From CAILUG01 sp903844415 (GTDB lineage: Bacteria > Pseudomonadota > Gammaproteobacteria > Pseudomonadales > Pseudohongiellaceae), in NCBI GenBank assembly GCA_947477655.1, contig CANJTS010000008.1, forward strand, positions 92,706-156,705: DNA of 64,000 nucleotides. The letters are read 5' to 3'. The notes below the pieces were generated by a model. The model saw nothing but the letters and a program-made list of their open reading frames with translations, did not search any database and was not told the DNA's origin. Both the position numbers and the translations under genes were made by a program. Numbering within the stretch: position 1 is the stretch's first letter; each line of letters opens with the position of its first letter. Positions 1-9,361 of this stretch are shown here, one piece after another.

Positions 1-1788
1 ACGCATAACGTTTTGATCTTCGCGGAACACGCTGTCGATAAATAGAGCGATCTCCTGCACGAATTCACCCCGCAAATCACCGACACCCGAGGCGTAGGGA
101 AAGAGGGTTTCATCCGGATTGATCTCGTCAAGCTTGGCCAGTTTGAGCCACTGGGCAGCAAAGTTTTCCGCCAGAGCACTGGCGCGTGGATCGGCCAGCA
201 TGCGGGTAACTTGGGCTTCGAGCACTGCCGGATCCTGCAGTTGATCGGTTATGGCGAGTTCCAGTAAGGTAGGATCCGGCACGCTGCTCCACAGGAAAAA
301 CGACAAACGTGAGGCCAAGTCCACACTGCTTAATTGATAGACAGTACCTGGACTCAGGTCGGTGGGTGCAAGTTCGGCACGGTACAGGAAGTTAGGGCTG
401 GCTAGCGTACGGGTAAGGGCACGGCGAATGCCTTCTTCAAACCCGCCTAGTTCTTGACCACTTCGATAAAAACTCAACAACGGAGCCATATCTTCAGTAG
501 TGACAGGCCGGCGATACGCGGCGGTGGCAAACTCTTGAATAATTTGCGCGGCACAGTCGGCTTCCTGGCTGCTGGCATCCGGATAGCACGAAAAAAGCAC
601 GTTGCGCGTAGGTGTTGTGCTCATGCCAGTGACGGTATATGGACCGCGTACTTCTAGTGATGGTATGGAGAGGATGCGATCCTGTACCGCGCCGGGTACA
701 AAATGCTGCAAAGTGTCATCGGATTCAGCAAAACTACGCCGTACAAAACTGATGCCGACTTTATGAGGGCCGGCTGTTGTGGTGAAACGAATGTCTTTGG
801 TGCGAGCATTAATTTCATCAAGTGGGCCACTCTGTACTAAATCAAGAGACTTACGGTCAGCATCACCTCCTAAAATGGTTTCGTACACTTTGACACCATC
901 GATGGTAACCAGCATCTTATTTTCAAATTCAATGTTATACATCCATAACGATAAATTGAAATCACCTGCACTGACTGCGTATTCTCCGTCGGCCGGAAAC
1001 CAGTGTTCTATCAACATACCACCCCGAGTTCCAAGCGGTAGACCATCGATATGAAATTGTTGTGAGCCACCGCCCGTGGCGCGCGCAGGTAATATTTCGG
1101 GTGCTTGATATACAGTGCTGCCGAGGGAGGGGGTCGGATCACCCACGGCTTGTTCCGCAATAATACGTGCTGCAGAAACATACTGATTTATAAACGCAGG
1201 CGAGACTTGCAGTGCTTCGGCAATATTATCGAACCCGTCGCTGGTGTCGTCTTCGGGCAGGATGTCGGTGGGGTCAATTTCTAGACCCAATAAATCACGA
1301 ATGGCGTTAGCATATTCTTTACGGTTGAGGCGGTGAATGGCGACATGGCCAGGATCGGTTTGTTGCAGGCCTGCGGAATCCAGATAAGTTTCCAGCCAGT
1401 CTACGAAAGCAAAGGTGGTGGTTTCGTCCGGACGGATATCCTGATTAGGGGGTGGCATCATGCCGCCGCGTAACTTTTTCAGGACTTTTTCGAACAATGC
1501 TGGATCGTTGGCAACATCAAGCGGGCTGAGGCCGGTAAAATCGACACCGCCGGAAAAGTCGTCGGCGTTATGGCATTTGGTGCAATATTGTTCAAACAGC
1601 GGCCAGAATTGTTCGGCTTGCTGTAAGGAAAGTGCGGAGGTTGTCGCAGCACTTGGCTGAGCTTGTACAACAGCAGCATTAAACGCAGCCCCAGAAAAAG
1701 CAGCAAGAGCAAACATAACGCTGGGAAATATTTGTTTGCGGTGTTGAAGCTTGCCAAGGCCAGAATGTAGAAAAGTTTTGTTACGCAT
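1..1788 (-). CDS. DUF1592/DUF1588-type c-cytochrome protein, N-terminal part (runs off left edge)
   Basis: Reading leftward from an ATG at 1786-1788 there are 596 open codons to base 1 with no stop, so the C-terminus lies outside the window. A signal peptide (about residues 18-44, FALAAFSGAAF core) indicates export. A c-type heme motif CTKCH sits at residues 69-73, followed by the MMPP motif and HRLNRKEYANAIRDLLG typical of the DUF1587/DUF1592/DUF1588 proteins common in planctomycetes and marine gammaproteobacteria. It is a clear paralogue of the 801-residue protein at 53311-55716, matching up to its mid-C-terminal EDQNVM segment (EDKNLL there), so roughly 190-200 residues are missing. The biochemical role of the family is unknown; the heme motif suggests periplasmic electron transfer. 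It follows the MBL-fold gene after a 113-bp gap on the same strand. Confidence 0.85.
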   Translation of the reverse strand, partial: MRNKTFLHSGLGKLQHRKQIFPSVMFALAAFSGAAFNAAVVQAQPSAATTSALSLQQAEQFWPLFEQYCTKCHNADDFSGGVDFTGLSPLDVANDPALFEKVLKKLRGGMMPPPNQDIRPDETTTFAFVDWLETYLDSAGLQQTDPGHVAIHRLNRKEYANAIRDLLGLEIDPTDILPEDDTSDGFDNIAEALQVSPAFINQYVSAARIIAEQAVGDPTPSLGSTVYQAPEILPARATGGGSQQFHIDGLPLGTRGGMLIEHWFPADGEYAVSAGDFNLSLWMYNIEFENKMLVTIDGVKVYETILGGDADRKSLDLVQSGPLDEINARTKDIRFTTTAGPHKVGISFVRRSFAESDDTLQHFVPGAVQDRILSIPSLEVRGPYTVTGMSTTPTRNVLFSCYPDASSQEADCAAQIIQEFATAAYRRPVTTEDMAPLLSFYRSGQELGGFEEGIRRALTRTLASPNFLYRAELAPTDLSPGTVYQLSSVDLASRLSFFLWSSVPDPTLLELAITDQLQDPAVLEAQVTRMLADPRASALAENFAAQWLKLAKLDEINPDETLFPYASGVGDLRGEFVQEIALFIDSVFREDQNVMR

Positions 1789-1901
1789 GATGCTTACCCA
1801 TCAATCTATTACAGCTATATTCATTAAATTTTTTTTGTATGAGACCGGATTTAACCAGCCTGTCGCTGCAGTTCGTTAAATAAAGTCTGTACAGATAATT
1901 T

Positions 1902-2825
1902 TCAGGCATCTGGTGTGTAATGCGGAATCAGACTCCAGTGGGACAGTTCGATAAACATATCCGAAGCTCCCAATTGCCCCTCAAATGTGCCTGCAGGTTT
2001 GGCTGCCAAGGTTTCGGGCACATTACTCGCCTGCATGAATAACTCACGCACACTGGCAAAAATCTGGGCATACATATCACGCATGACCACCAGTTGCGCT
2101 TTGGTCATTACGGGGCCGGTCGCAGGTACGATAATAGTGCTGTCGTTGGCAATGCTGAGGAGGGTTTCTATGCCGTCTACCAAGCCACCTATCCATCCAC
2201 CCGTCCACCAGTCCATCAATGGCCAAGCATCAGTGGAAATAATACCGCCAGTGTGCAACACGTTGTCGGTCGGCAAAAAAATGTACATGTCGCCATCTGT
2301 ATGAGCTTGACGCATATAACCGTATTCAACCACATCATTACCATGAGGCATGTTGCCGTAGTGATAAAAAATTTCTGTGGGTAAGGCTTGTGCAGGAAGG
2401 GGTTCGAAAATGACATCTTCCCAGGGCCGTTCGATACTTGTGCCCAACCATTGGCGAGTATTTTCATGCGCAAAAATTTTAGTATCACGATTGCCTAGTT
2501 CTTCATTCAAACCGGTTTGTTCGCGATGCCAGTGGGTGTTGATCAAAGTAGATATGCGGCGACTATCGAGTGTGCGTTCAATAGTGCTTCTTAGCGCAGC
2601 AGCGTTGGCTTGCAACCCACCATCCACTACCAGTAATTCGCTGTTGGCAGCTTTTTTTACTAAAACATTGCAACCACTGCCAGTAATTAAAGCAGTAGTT
2701 GAATTGATGCTCTGCACCGCTAGATTGGTGTTTTGCGCCAATAGTTTTTGATTCAAACCTTGGCTCAATACCAAAGTAGCACTAGCACTCATGGAGAATT
2801 GCAGTAAATTTCTACGGTTAATCAT
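1902..2825 (-). CDS. Exported metallo-beta-lactamase-fold protein with degenerate zinc motif
   Basis: This 307-residue protein has a twin-arginine-like N-terminus (NRRNLLQFSMSASATLVL), suggesting Tat export. Its fold is recognisable from LLVVDGG (about 65-70), INTHWHREQTG (95-105) and AHTDGDMYIFLP (174-185). The usual HxHxDH zinc motif reads H98-W-H100-R-E102-Q103, so the Asp and last His positions are Glu and Gln. The later PGHG motif reads PATG. Relatives include quinoprotein-associated and SoxH-like MBL proteins, but with several ligands replaced the activity is doubtful. It could bind one metal or none, or act as a binding protein. It lies upstream of the DUF1592 cytochrome gene on the same strand. 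Confidence 0.8.
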   Translation of the reverse strand: MINRRNLLQFSMSASATLVLSQGLNQKLLAQNTNLAVQSINSTTALITGSGCNVLVKKAANSELLVVDGGLQANAAALRSTIERTLDSRRISTLINTHWHREQTGLNEELGNRDTKIFAHENTRQWLGTSIERPWEDVIFEPLPAQALPTEIFYHYGNMPHGNDVVEYGYMRQAHTDGDMYIFLPTDNVLHTGGIISTDAWPLMDWWTGGWIGGLVDGIETLLSIANDSTIIVPATGPVMTKAQLVVMRDMYAQIFASVRELFMQASNVPETLAAKPAGTFEGQLGASDMFIELSHWSLIPHYTPDA

Positions 2826-3179
2826 GGATATTCAGACGTTTTGACAGTAAGGATGTGTTGGTTAGACCGACTCAAAAGGAGTATATGAAACCGATATGAA
2901 TTTTGATTGAGTATAAAGCAGTTGCCAATAGTGCGCCACAGTAGCTGAGAAGGCTGATATACCGAAAAAATCAGTGGATTTATAGAAATTTCACCCATTT
3001 TTGTTGCACAAATATCATGGCTCAAACTGGCAAAAATGGCCGCTACGGATTGCTTGTTATATATAAGCCGGTGATTTATGCTTCGACCACTTGCTGTGTT
3101 TATATAAGCAGCAACAAACAAATGAAAAAAAAATAACAAAATAGTTAATCCAGTTGTGACCCTAGGGGGAGCCAAAGCC
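2826..3179. other. Divergent intergenic region
   Basis: This 354-bp AT-rich gap separates the minus-strand MBL-fold gene from the plus-strand MFS transporter, so it must hold the promoters for both. A TTATATATAAG stretch near 3057-3067 could act as a -10 region. No coding sequence with recognisable similarity is seen in either strand. Confidence 0.5.
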
Positions 3180-4544
3180 ATGAATGATCCACGCGATATT
3201 ATCGATAAGGGCGCGATGACTACAATGCAATTTGTAATTGTAGCTATCACAGTATTATTAAATGCCTTGGATGGGTTTGACGTACTGGCAATCAGTGTGT
3301 CGGGTCCTGGCATCATGAGTGAATGGGGGATAGATCGCGCTCAGTTAGGTGTAATCCTGTCCATGGAACTGATCGGCATGGCATTCGGATCAATCCTACT
3401 TGGTGGCGTGGCGGACAAATATGGTCGACGCAGCATGACTCTTGGTTGTTTGATGGTGATGGCGTTTGGCATGTACATGGCAACCACTGCAACCAGCCCA
3501 ACTACCCTCAGTCTCTGGCGCGTGTTTACTGGTCTTGGTATTGGTGGCATGTTGTCTACTACCAATGCTGTAGTCGCTGAGTTTTCTAACAACCGTCGCC
3601 GTGCTATGTGTATCTCTATGATGGTGATTGGTTATCCTATTGGTGGTATTTTCTGCGGAGAAATTGGCAAGGCCTTGCTGGATGCTACCGGTAGCAATTG
3701 GCGCACTATGTTTATTTCTGGCGCTGTTATGTCTGCTGCCCTGATTCCGGTTGTATATTTCCTGGTGCCGGAGTCAATTCACTGGCTAGCGCGTAAACAA
3801 CCCGCTGGAGCTTTAGAAAAAATAAATGCTGCGTTGACCAAGCTTGGTCATGCAGCAGTCAACGCTTTGCCGGCAATCCCAGCAGATCTACGCAAAAAAT
3901 CAGTGTTGGATATTTTTTCTCCTTCGCTGGCCATGATTACCATTCTGGTGACATGCGCTTATTTCTTTCACATCATTACTTTCTATTACATCCTGAAATG
4001 GACCCCGACTCTAGTTGTGCAAATGGGCATGAATGCGAGTGCAGCTTCCGGTGTGCTGACATGGGCCAACGTTGGTGGAGCATTAGGTGGTGCAGCGTTT
4101 GGTTTGTTAACGACCCGTTTTGGTTTAAAACCACTTTCCATAGCTATTCTGTTATTAGCGGCAGTGGGAGTCACATTGTTCGGACGCTCTGAGCCCAATA
4201 TAACCTCCTTGAGCTATTGGGCAGCCTTTGCTGGTTTCTTCGGTAATGCTGGAGTTTCAGGTCTGTATTCCATTGTGGCTTATGCTTTCCCAACCCATGT
4301 GCGAGCGACAGGTACAGGTTTTGTAATTGGTGTGGGCAGGGGTGGAGCAGTATTGTCGCCAATGATTGCAGGTTATTTATTGCAAAGCGGAACGACGCTA
4401 GCTAATGTTGGTATGGTTATGGCCATTGGTTCGTTACTGGCAGCAGGTGTACTCTGCTTCCTGAAAATGGGTACCGACAAAACTGCAGATGCCGCAGTGA
4501 CGGATACTAAAACTAGTCCAAGCATGAAAGCTTCCATGGCTTAA
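3180..4544 (+). CDS. MFS transporter, aromatic acid:H+ symporter (AAHS)-like
   Basis: A 454-residue, 12-helix major facilitator protein of the inner membrane. The N-terminal half has LDGFDVLAISVSGPGIMSEW and the loop 2-3 motif GGVADKYGRRS, characteristic of the AAHS group (PcaK, BenK), which import aromatic acids such as 4-hydroxybenzoate or protocatechuate with protons. The ATG at 3180 is preferred over a GTG 24 bases upstream because AGGGGGA (3164-3170) lies 9 bases before it. A terminator follows. The nearest possible catabolic partner is the LigI-like lactonase at 8307-9182; the actual substrate cannot be read from the sequence. Confidence 0.85.
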   Translation: MNDPRDIIDKGAMTTMQFVIVAITVLLNALDGFDVLAISVSGPGIMSEWGIDRAQLGVILSMELIGMAFGSILLGGVADKYGRRSMTLGCLMVMAFGMYMATTATSPTTLSLWRVFTGLGIGGMLSTTNAVVAEFSNNRRRAMCISMMVIGYPIGGIFCGEIGKALLDATGSNWRTMFISGAVMSAALIPVVYFLVPESIHWLARKQPAGALEKINAALTKLGHAAVNALPAIPADLRKKSVLDIFSPSLAMITILVTCAYFFHIITFYYILKWTPTLVVQMGMNASAASGVLTWANVGGALGGAAFGLLTTRFGLKPLSIAILLLAAVGVTLFGRSEPNITSLSYWAAFAGFFGNAGVSGLYSIVAYAFPTHVRATGTGFVIGVGRGGAVLSPMIAGYLLQSGTTLANVGMVMAIGSLLAAGVLCFLKMGTDKTADAAVTDTKTSPSMKASMA

Positions 4545-4548
4545 AGCC

Positions 4549-4578
4549 AAAGCAGGTAAATACAAAGCAGGTAAATAC
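4549..4578 (+). repeat. Two tandem copies of a 15-bp unit
   Basis: AAAGCAGGTAAATAC occurs twice head to tail just after the transporter stop codon and runs directly into the terminator. It is probably a slippage duplication; no function is apparent. Confidence 0.7.
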
Positions 4579-4579
4579 A

Positions 4580-4609
4580 AAAAAGGTAGACCTAGGTCTG
4601 CCTTTTTTT
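4580..4609 (+). terminator. Rho-independent terminator after MFS gene
   Basis: The stem GGTAGACC/GGTCTGCC (one T-G wobble) is extended by an A-run and a T-run (AAAAA before, TTTTTTT after). It separates the transporter gene from the ABC exporter genes. Confidence 0.85.
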
Positions 4610-4657
4610 ATTTCGGTTACTTATAGTCAAGTCTCATCACATTTCAGTTGAAGCTAT

Positions 4658-5581
4658 ATGACCAGCATTATTTCTATTCAAAATTTGAGCAAAACCTACG
4701 CCACCGGGTTTAAAGCACTTTCCAATATAAATCTTGAAATTCAGCAGGGTGAAATTATCGCGCTGCTAGGCCCCAATGGCGCCGGTAAAACTACATTGAT
4801 CAATATTATCTGCGGCATAGTTACTGCCAGCATGGGTACTATCAGTATTGGTGGCTATGACATTGTGAAAGATTATCGTGCGGCTCGTTCGCAGGTAGGG
4901 TTGGTTCCGCAGGAGTTGGCAACTGATGCGTTTGAAACCGTGACGGCGACATTTACTTTCAGCCGTGGTCTGTTCGGTAAAAAACCAGACGCAGCTCACA
5001 TTGAATATGTACTAAAGGCATTGTCACTGTACGACAAAAAAGATAGCAAGATCATGACCCTTTCCGGCGGTATGAAACGGCGCGTGATGATTGGCAAAGC
5101 GCTTGCGCATGAACCGCGCATTTTGTTTTTGGATGAGCCCACTGCAGGTGTGGATGTAGAACTGCGCAAAGACATGTGGAATGTAGTACGTAAGCTCAAA
5201 GAATCCGGTGTGACAATTATTCTTACTACACACTATATCGAAGAAGCCGAAGAAATGGCTGATCGAATTGGAATCATTAACAAAGGTGAGTTGATGTTGG
5301 TGGAAGACAAAGATGTGTTGATGCAAAAGCTCGGAGAGAAACGACTCTTATTGCAGCTGCGTTCACCATTAACATTAATTCCTGCCGCGCTCGCACATTT
5401 TAAACTTCAATTGCAGAATCAGGACAGTACCCTAGTTTATACCTACGATGCTAAAAATAGTGAAAGCTCGGACATCACTCATTTGCTGGATGCAATTACA
5501 GCTGCCGGAATACAATTTAAAGACCTGGAAACAAAACAGAATTCTTTGGAAGAAATTTTTGTTAATTTGGTAAAAAAATAG
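4658..5581 (+). CDS. yadG: ABC transporter ATP-binding protein, YadG-like
   Basis: A 307-residue cytoplasmic ATPase with Walker A GPNGAGKTT (38-46), signature LSGGM (135-139), Walker B ILFLDEP (155-161) and a switch histidine in LTTHYIEEAEEMADR. Length and motifs match the YadG/DrrA-type ATPases that work with an ABC-2 permease. The permease gene starts at the base after this stop codon, so the two are translationally linked. The exported substrate is unknown; YadGH-type systems are assigned to export of drugs, polysaccharides or lipids only by homology. Confidence 0.9.
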   Translation: MTSIISIQNLSKTYATGFKALSNINLEIQQGEIIALLGPNGAGKTTLINIICGIVTASMGTISIGGYDIVKDYRAARSQVGLVPQELATDAFETVTATFTFSRGLFGKKPDAAHIEYVLKALSLYDKKDSKIMTLSGGMKRRVMIGKALAHEPRILFLDEPTAGVDVELRKDMWNVVRKLKESGVTIILTTHYIEEAEEMADRIGIINKGELMLVEDKDVLMQKLGEKRLLLQLRSPLTLIPAALAHFKLQLQNQDSTLVYTYDAKNSESSDITHLLDAITAAGIQFKDLETKQNSLEEIFVNLVKK

Positions 5582-6343
5582 ATGAATATTTACGCCATCA
5601 AAGCCATCTACAAATTTGAAATGGCACGTACTTTTCGTACCCTTGCACAAAGTATTATTTCGCCGGTGTTATCTACTTCACTGTATTTCGTGGTGTTTGG
5701 CGGTGCTATCGGCTCGCGTATGAGCGCAGTGGAAGGAATCAGTTATGGCGCTTTTCTAGTGCCGGGTCTGATTCTGTTATCCATTTTGACGGAAGCGATA
5801 TCCAATGCTTCTTTTGGAATTTATTTCCCGCGTTTTCTTGGCACTATATACGAAGTCTTGTCGGCCCCCGTATCACCTCTTGAACTAGTTATTGGTTATG
5901 TAGGGGCGGCAGCAAGTAAATCCATTCTGATTGGTTTAATTATACTGTTGACGGCTTCCTTGTTTGTGCCGCTACAAATCCTGCATCCTGGCATCATGCT
6001 AATGTTTCTCGTACTGATCTCATTAACCTTTAGTATGTTTGGTTTCATTATTGGTATTTGGGCTGATAGTTTTGAAAAATTGCAGATCATTCCCTTACTT
6101 ATCATTACACCGCTAACCTTTCTCGGTGGCAGTTTTTATTCTATTAGTATGCTGCCCCCGCTTTGGCAGACCATTACTTTGTTTAATCCGGTGGTTTATC
6201 TAGTGAGCGGTTTTCGCTGGAGTTTTTACGAGATTGCAGACGTGAATGTGGTTACAAGTATGTTGATGACAGGTGTGTTCCTACTGATTTGTGTTGTGCT
6301 GTTGCATTGGATATTCAAAACAGGTTATCGACTTAAAAAATAA
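5582..6343 (+). CDS. yadH: ABC-2 type permease, YadH-like
   Basis: A 253-residue integral membrane protein with six predicted helices, including SLYFVVFGGAIGSRM, the LVPGLILLSI segment and FLGGSFYSISMLPPLWQTITLFNPVVYLVSGFR-type C-terminal sequence typical of ABC-2 permeases. It begins immediately after the ATPase gene with no spacer, and the pair forms one transporter. It ends close to the convergent argC gene, and no clear terminator is seen in the 29-bp gap. Confidence 0.9.
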   Translation: MNIYAIKAIYKFEMARTFRTLAQSIISPVLSTSLYFVVFGGAIGSRMSAVEGISYGAFLVPGLILLSILTEAISNASFGIYFPRFLGTIYEVLSAPVSPLELVIGYVGAAASKSILIGLIILLTASLFVPLQILHPGIMLMFLVLISLTFSMFGFIIGIWADSFEKLQIIPLLIITPLTFLGGSFYSISMLPPLWQTITLFNPVVYLVSGFRWSFYEIADVNVVTSMLMTGVFLLICVVLLHWIFKTGYRLKK

Positions 6344-6372
6344 CACTACCCACTCTAGACCGCTTGTTAGTA

Positions 6373-7323
6373 TTAACTATCAAGCCCAGTCGTTGCTTTC
6401 ATTCCGAGCATAAGATTCAAATTTTGTATTGCCGCACCTGAAGCCCCCTTGCCGAGATTATCGTAAACAGCAATAAGCAGCACTTGCGCTTGCTTGTCGT
6501 CGGCAAAAACATGCATACGCATACGGTTAGTGTTGTTGAGACTCTCTGGATTCAGTTGTGAAGTGCGTTCTAGGCTTGCGAGGGGGGCGACTTCCACACA
6601 CCCGTCTTTGATAGCCGAAAAATGCTCGGTAAGAGCTGAGTGAATTTCTTTGCCTGTTGGTATTTTGGACAGTCCAGCAAGTTGTAAGGGCACCACAGTT
6701 AACATGCCCTGTAAAAAATTACCCACTGCCGGCATAAACAAAGGGGCTGTATCGAGCAAGGCATAACGCTGCATTTCTGGCAGATGTTTATGCGCAAATG
6801 TTAGCCCGTATGGCATGAATTCTGGTGGTGTTTCTGTCTTAGACTGATAGTCGGCGATCATGGCGTTACCACCGCCAGAATATCCTGTAATACCGTTAAC
6901 ACTCACTGGGAATGTTGAAGGTAATAATCTAGCTGCAAGCAAGGGTCTAAGCGCAGCTATCACACCTTGTGGCCAACACCCAGGATTTGAAACACGTGAG
7001 GCTGTTGCAATAAGGCTCGCTTGCTTGCTGTCCATTTCCGCGAAACCGTAGATCCAACCGGGAGTAACTCGATATGACGACGAGGCGTCGATTACACGTG
7101 TTGCGGGATTAGTGATAAGTGCCACACTTTCCATAGCTGCAGCATCAGGTAGGCACAAAATAGCCACATCGGCAGTATTCAAAAAATCTGCGCGTACCGT
7201 TATATCCTTGCGCTGTGCTGGGGGAATTACTAACAATTCGATATCTTTGCGGGCAGCAAGACGTGCGCGGATTTGCAAGCCTGTGGTTCCTGCTTCTCCA
7301 TCTATAAAAATTTTAGCGAGCAA
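6373..7323 (-). CDS. argC: N-acetyl-gamma-glutamyl-phosphate reductase (type 2)
   Basis: This NADPH-dependent cytoplasmic enzyme reduces N-acetyl-glutamyl phosphate to the semialdehyde in arginine synthesis. The 316-residue length and start MLAKIFIDGEAGTTG mark the short type 2 ArgC. Catalytic Cys116 is in SNPGCWPQG, followed by GITGYSGGG and the FAHKHLPEM histidine region. It is last in a minus-strand series (LigI-like gene, cysK, argC) with gaps of 44 and 21 bp, suggesting co-transcription although the pathways differ. Confidence 0.93.
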   Translation of the reverse strand: MLAKIFIDGEAGTTGLQIRARLAARKDIELLVIPPAQRKDITVRADFLNTADVAILCLPDAAAMESVALITNPATRVIDASSSYRVTPGWIYGFAEMDSKQASLIATASRVSNPGCWPQGVIAALRPLLAARLLPSTFPVSVNGITGYSGGGNAMIADYQSKTETPPEFMPYGLTFAHKHLPEMQRYALLDTAPLFMPAVGNFLQGMLTVVPLQLAGLSKIPTGKEIHSALTEHFSAIKDGCVEVAPLASLERTSQLNPESLNNTNRMRMHVFADDKQAQVLLIAVYDNLGKGASGAAIQNLNLMLGMKATTGLDS

Positions 7324-7344
7324 AGCGTGTCTCCGTCAAAATGA

Positions 7345-8262
7345 TCAGGCGGTAAATAAATCATCGATGGATAAATAGCGTTCACCTGTGTCATAACAAA
7401 AAATCATTACACGTTTACCGGCAGGGATTTCGGGTAATTTTTGTGCCAGGGCTGCCAAGCTTGCGCCTGAAGAAATGCCGATGAACACACCTTCTTCTTT
7501 TGCACAGCGGCGTGTCATATCGAAGGCCGCTGTTTCGCTGACAGCAATTGTGCCGTCAAGTAAACGCGTGTCGAGAATTGCGGGTACAAACCCGGCACCG
7601 ATGCCTTGAATACGATGCAAGCCTTTTTCTTTGCCTGCAATTACCTGAGATTTTTCTGGCTCAACTGCAAATACTTGTAGTTGTGGAAATTTAGCTTTTA
7701 ACACTTCGGCGCAGCCGCTGATGTGGCCACCGGTGCCCACACCGGTAATCAAATAATCTATACCATTTGGGAAATCAGCTAGAATTTCCTGAGCAGTAGT
7801 TTGTTTGTGAATGGTTACATTTACCGGATTGGTAAACTGCGAAGGCATCCAGCTGTTAGGCGTTTCTTGTAACAGCACTTTAGCTTTCTCAATTGCGCCA
7901 CCCATGCCTTTTTCACGTTCTGTGAGCACAATTTCTGCTCCCAGCGCCTTCATAATTTTACGGCGTTCTATCGACATTGATTCGGGCATGGTCAAAATCA
8001 ACCGATAACCTTTCACAGCAGCAACCATGGCCAAGCCAATGCCAGTATTGCCCGAAGTAGGTTCGATAATCACAGTGTTTTGCTGCAGTGCTCCGGAAAG
8101 TTCTGCCGCCTCGATCATGGCTTTGGCAATACGATCCTTGATACTAGCGCCTGGATTGGCACGTTCCATCTTCATCCACACTTCATGTTTGTTGCCAAAC
8201 AATTTATTGATGCGTAAATGCGGGGTATTGCCGATGCTGTCGAGGATGCTGTTGATTTTCAT
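7345..8262 (-). CDS. cysK: Cysteine synthase A
   Basis: O-acetylserine (thiol)-lyase, a PLP enzyme making cysteine from O-acetylserine and sulfide. In 305 residues it shows GNTPHLRI, the PLP lysine K42 in GASIKDRIA, the substrate loop TSGNTGIGLA and the phosphate-binding GVGTGGHISG, with GISSGAS near the C-terminus. The TSGNTG loop fits CysK rather than cystathionine synthase. It lies between the LigI-like gene and argC in one minus-strand series. Confidence 0.93.
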   Translation of the reverse strand: MKINSILDSIGNTPHLRINKLFGNKHEVWMKMERANPGASIKDRIAKAMIEAAELSGALQQNTVIIEPTSGNTGIGLAMVAAVKGYRLILTMPESMSIERRKIMKALGAEIVLTEREKGMGGAIEKAKVLLQETPNSWMPSQFTNPVNVTIHKQTTAQEILADFPNGIDYLITGVGTGGHISGCAEVLKAKFPQLQVFAVEPEKSQVIAGKEKGLHRIQGIGAGFVPAILDTRLLDGTIAVSETAAFDMTRRCAKEEGVFIGISSGASLAALAQKLPEIPAGKRVMIFCYDTGERYLSIDDLFTA

Positions 8263-8306
8263 AGTAGATCTCTTGGCAGTTAACGTCAGTGACTCAAAAC
8301 ATTTTG

Positions 8307-9182
8307 CTAAATATTTCCAAACCCGTACAAACGATGCGGATTGTCCACCAGCAGTTTTTGCTGCAACTGGGCAGTTTCAGCCATCAGTGGGATGAGATCC
8401 ACCAAATCACCATCATTGGGCATATGTTCTTTAATGTTTGGATGGGGCCAATCTGTACCCCAGAGCACACGATCCGGTGCTAGCTGGATCAGTGCTTTGG
8501 CAAAAGGTATGGCATCAGTAAAAGGCGGGCCTGCCGAAGAGATGCGTTCGGCCCCACATACTTTCACCCAGCAATTATCGCGTTTGGCAAATTCGAGCAA
8601 AATCTTAAAAGGTTGTTGCTCAAGGCCGTCTTTGGTTGGCACACGGCCCATATGATCAATTACGTAAGGGATGGGCAAGTTATCAAGCAGGTCTTTATGA
8701 GCGACCAGGTCAATGGCATCAAAATGCATGACGACATGCCATTTAAATTGTTTGATACGATTTACGATGAGATGAAACTCATTCATGTCGGGCACACCAC
8801 CCAGATGTTTAACAAAATTAAAGCGGCAACCCCGAATACCTTTGCTATCGAGATCAGCAATCGCTTTTTCATCGAAAGTACTATCGATATTAGCGACACC
8901 CCGAAAGGTGCCGCCACTGGCAGCAATGGCATCAATAATGGGAGAGTTGTTTACGCCATGACAGCTGGCATTAACCAGTACGGCGCGACTAAGCCCCAGC
9001 TTTTTTTGCAAGGCAATGAAAAGGTCGACACCGGCATCCGGCGGTGTATAAGTTCGATCAGCAGCAAAGGGATATTGGGCTGCGGGACCAAAAATATGAC
9101 AATGCGCATCAGTGGCATTACGCGGTAATTTAAATGAGGGAGTTTTAGTGTTAGGGTCTGGAGCCCGGCAAGGTTTTGTCAT
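8307..9182 (-). CDS. LigI-like amidohydrolase (2-pyrone-4,6-dicarboxylate lactonase family)
   Basis: This 291-residue TIM-barrel protein starts with DAHCHIFGPAAQYPFAADRTYTPPDA (His27, His29), very close to LigI, which opens 2-pyrone-4,6-dicarboxylate in the protocatechuate 4,5-cleavage pathway without a metal. Other family landmarks are VVMHFD, VIDHMGR and the catalytic-Asp segment WGTDWPHPN. No other lig genes are in the window, so the substrate may be another cyclic carboxylate lactone. It appears to be first in the set with cysK and argC. Confidence 0.85.
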   Translation of the reverse strand: MTKPCRAPDPNTKTPSFKLPRNATDAHCHIFGPAAQYPFAADRTYTPPDAGVDLFIALQKKLGLSRAVLVNASCHGVNNSPIIDAIAASGGTFRGVANIDSTFDEKAIADLDSKGIRGCRFNFVKHLGGVPDMNEFHLIVNRIKQFKWHVVMHFDAIDLVAHKDLLDNLPIPYVIDHMGRVPTKDGLEQQPFKILLEFAKRDNCWVKVCGAERISSAGPPFTDAIPFAKALIQLAPDRVLWGTDWPHPNIKEHMPNDGDLVDLIPLMAETAQLQQKLLVDNPHRLYGFGNI

Positions 9183-9361
9183 GAGTTGCTGTACTTCCGT
9201 TAACTGTAGATATTAAAAGTGGATTGTATAAATGCAGTCGAACCTGCAAATAAAACGCAGCTAATTTACCACAACAGCTTTGTCCCTGAAGCAATTTTTT
9301 CCCTACGATTTATGCTGTCCTTGGGTATACTGTAGCCATAATTTTATGGACTGCTGGTTTC

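Noticed and set aside
2822..3316. 164-codon minus-strand ORF over the MFS start
   Set aside because: It overlaps the transporter N-terminus and the promoter gap and has no protein-like pattern.
8613..9128. 171-codon plus-strand ORF
   Set aside because: Antisense to the LigI-like gene, which has clear family motifs.
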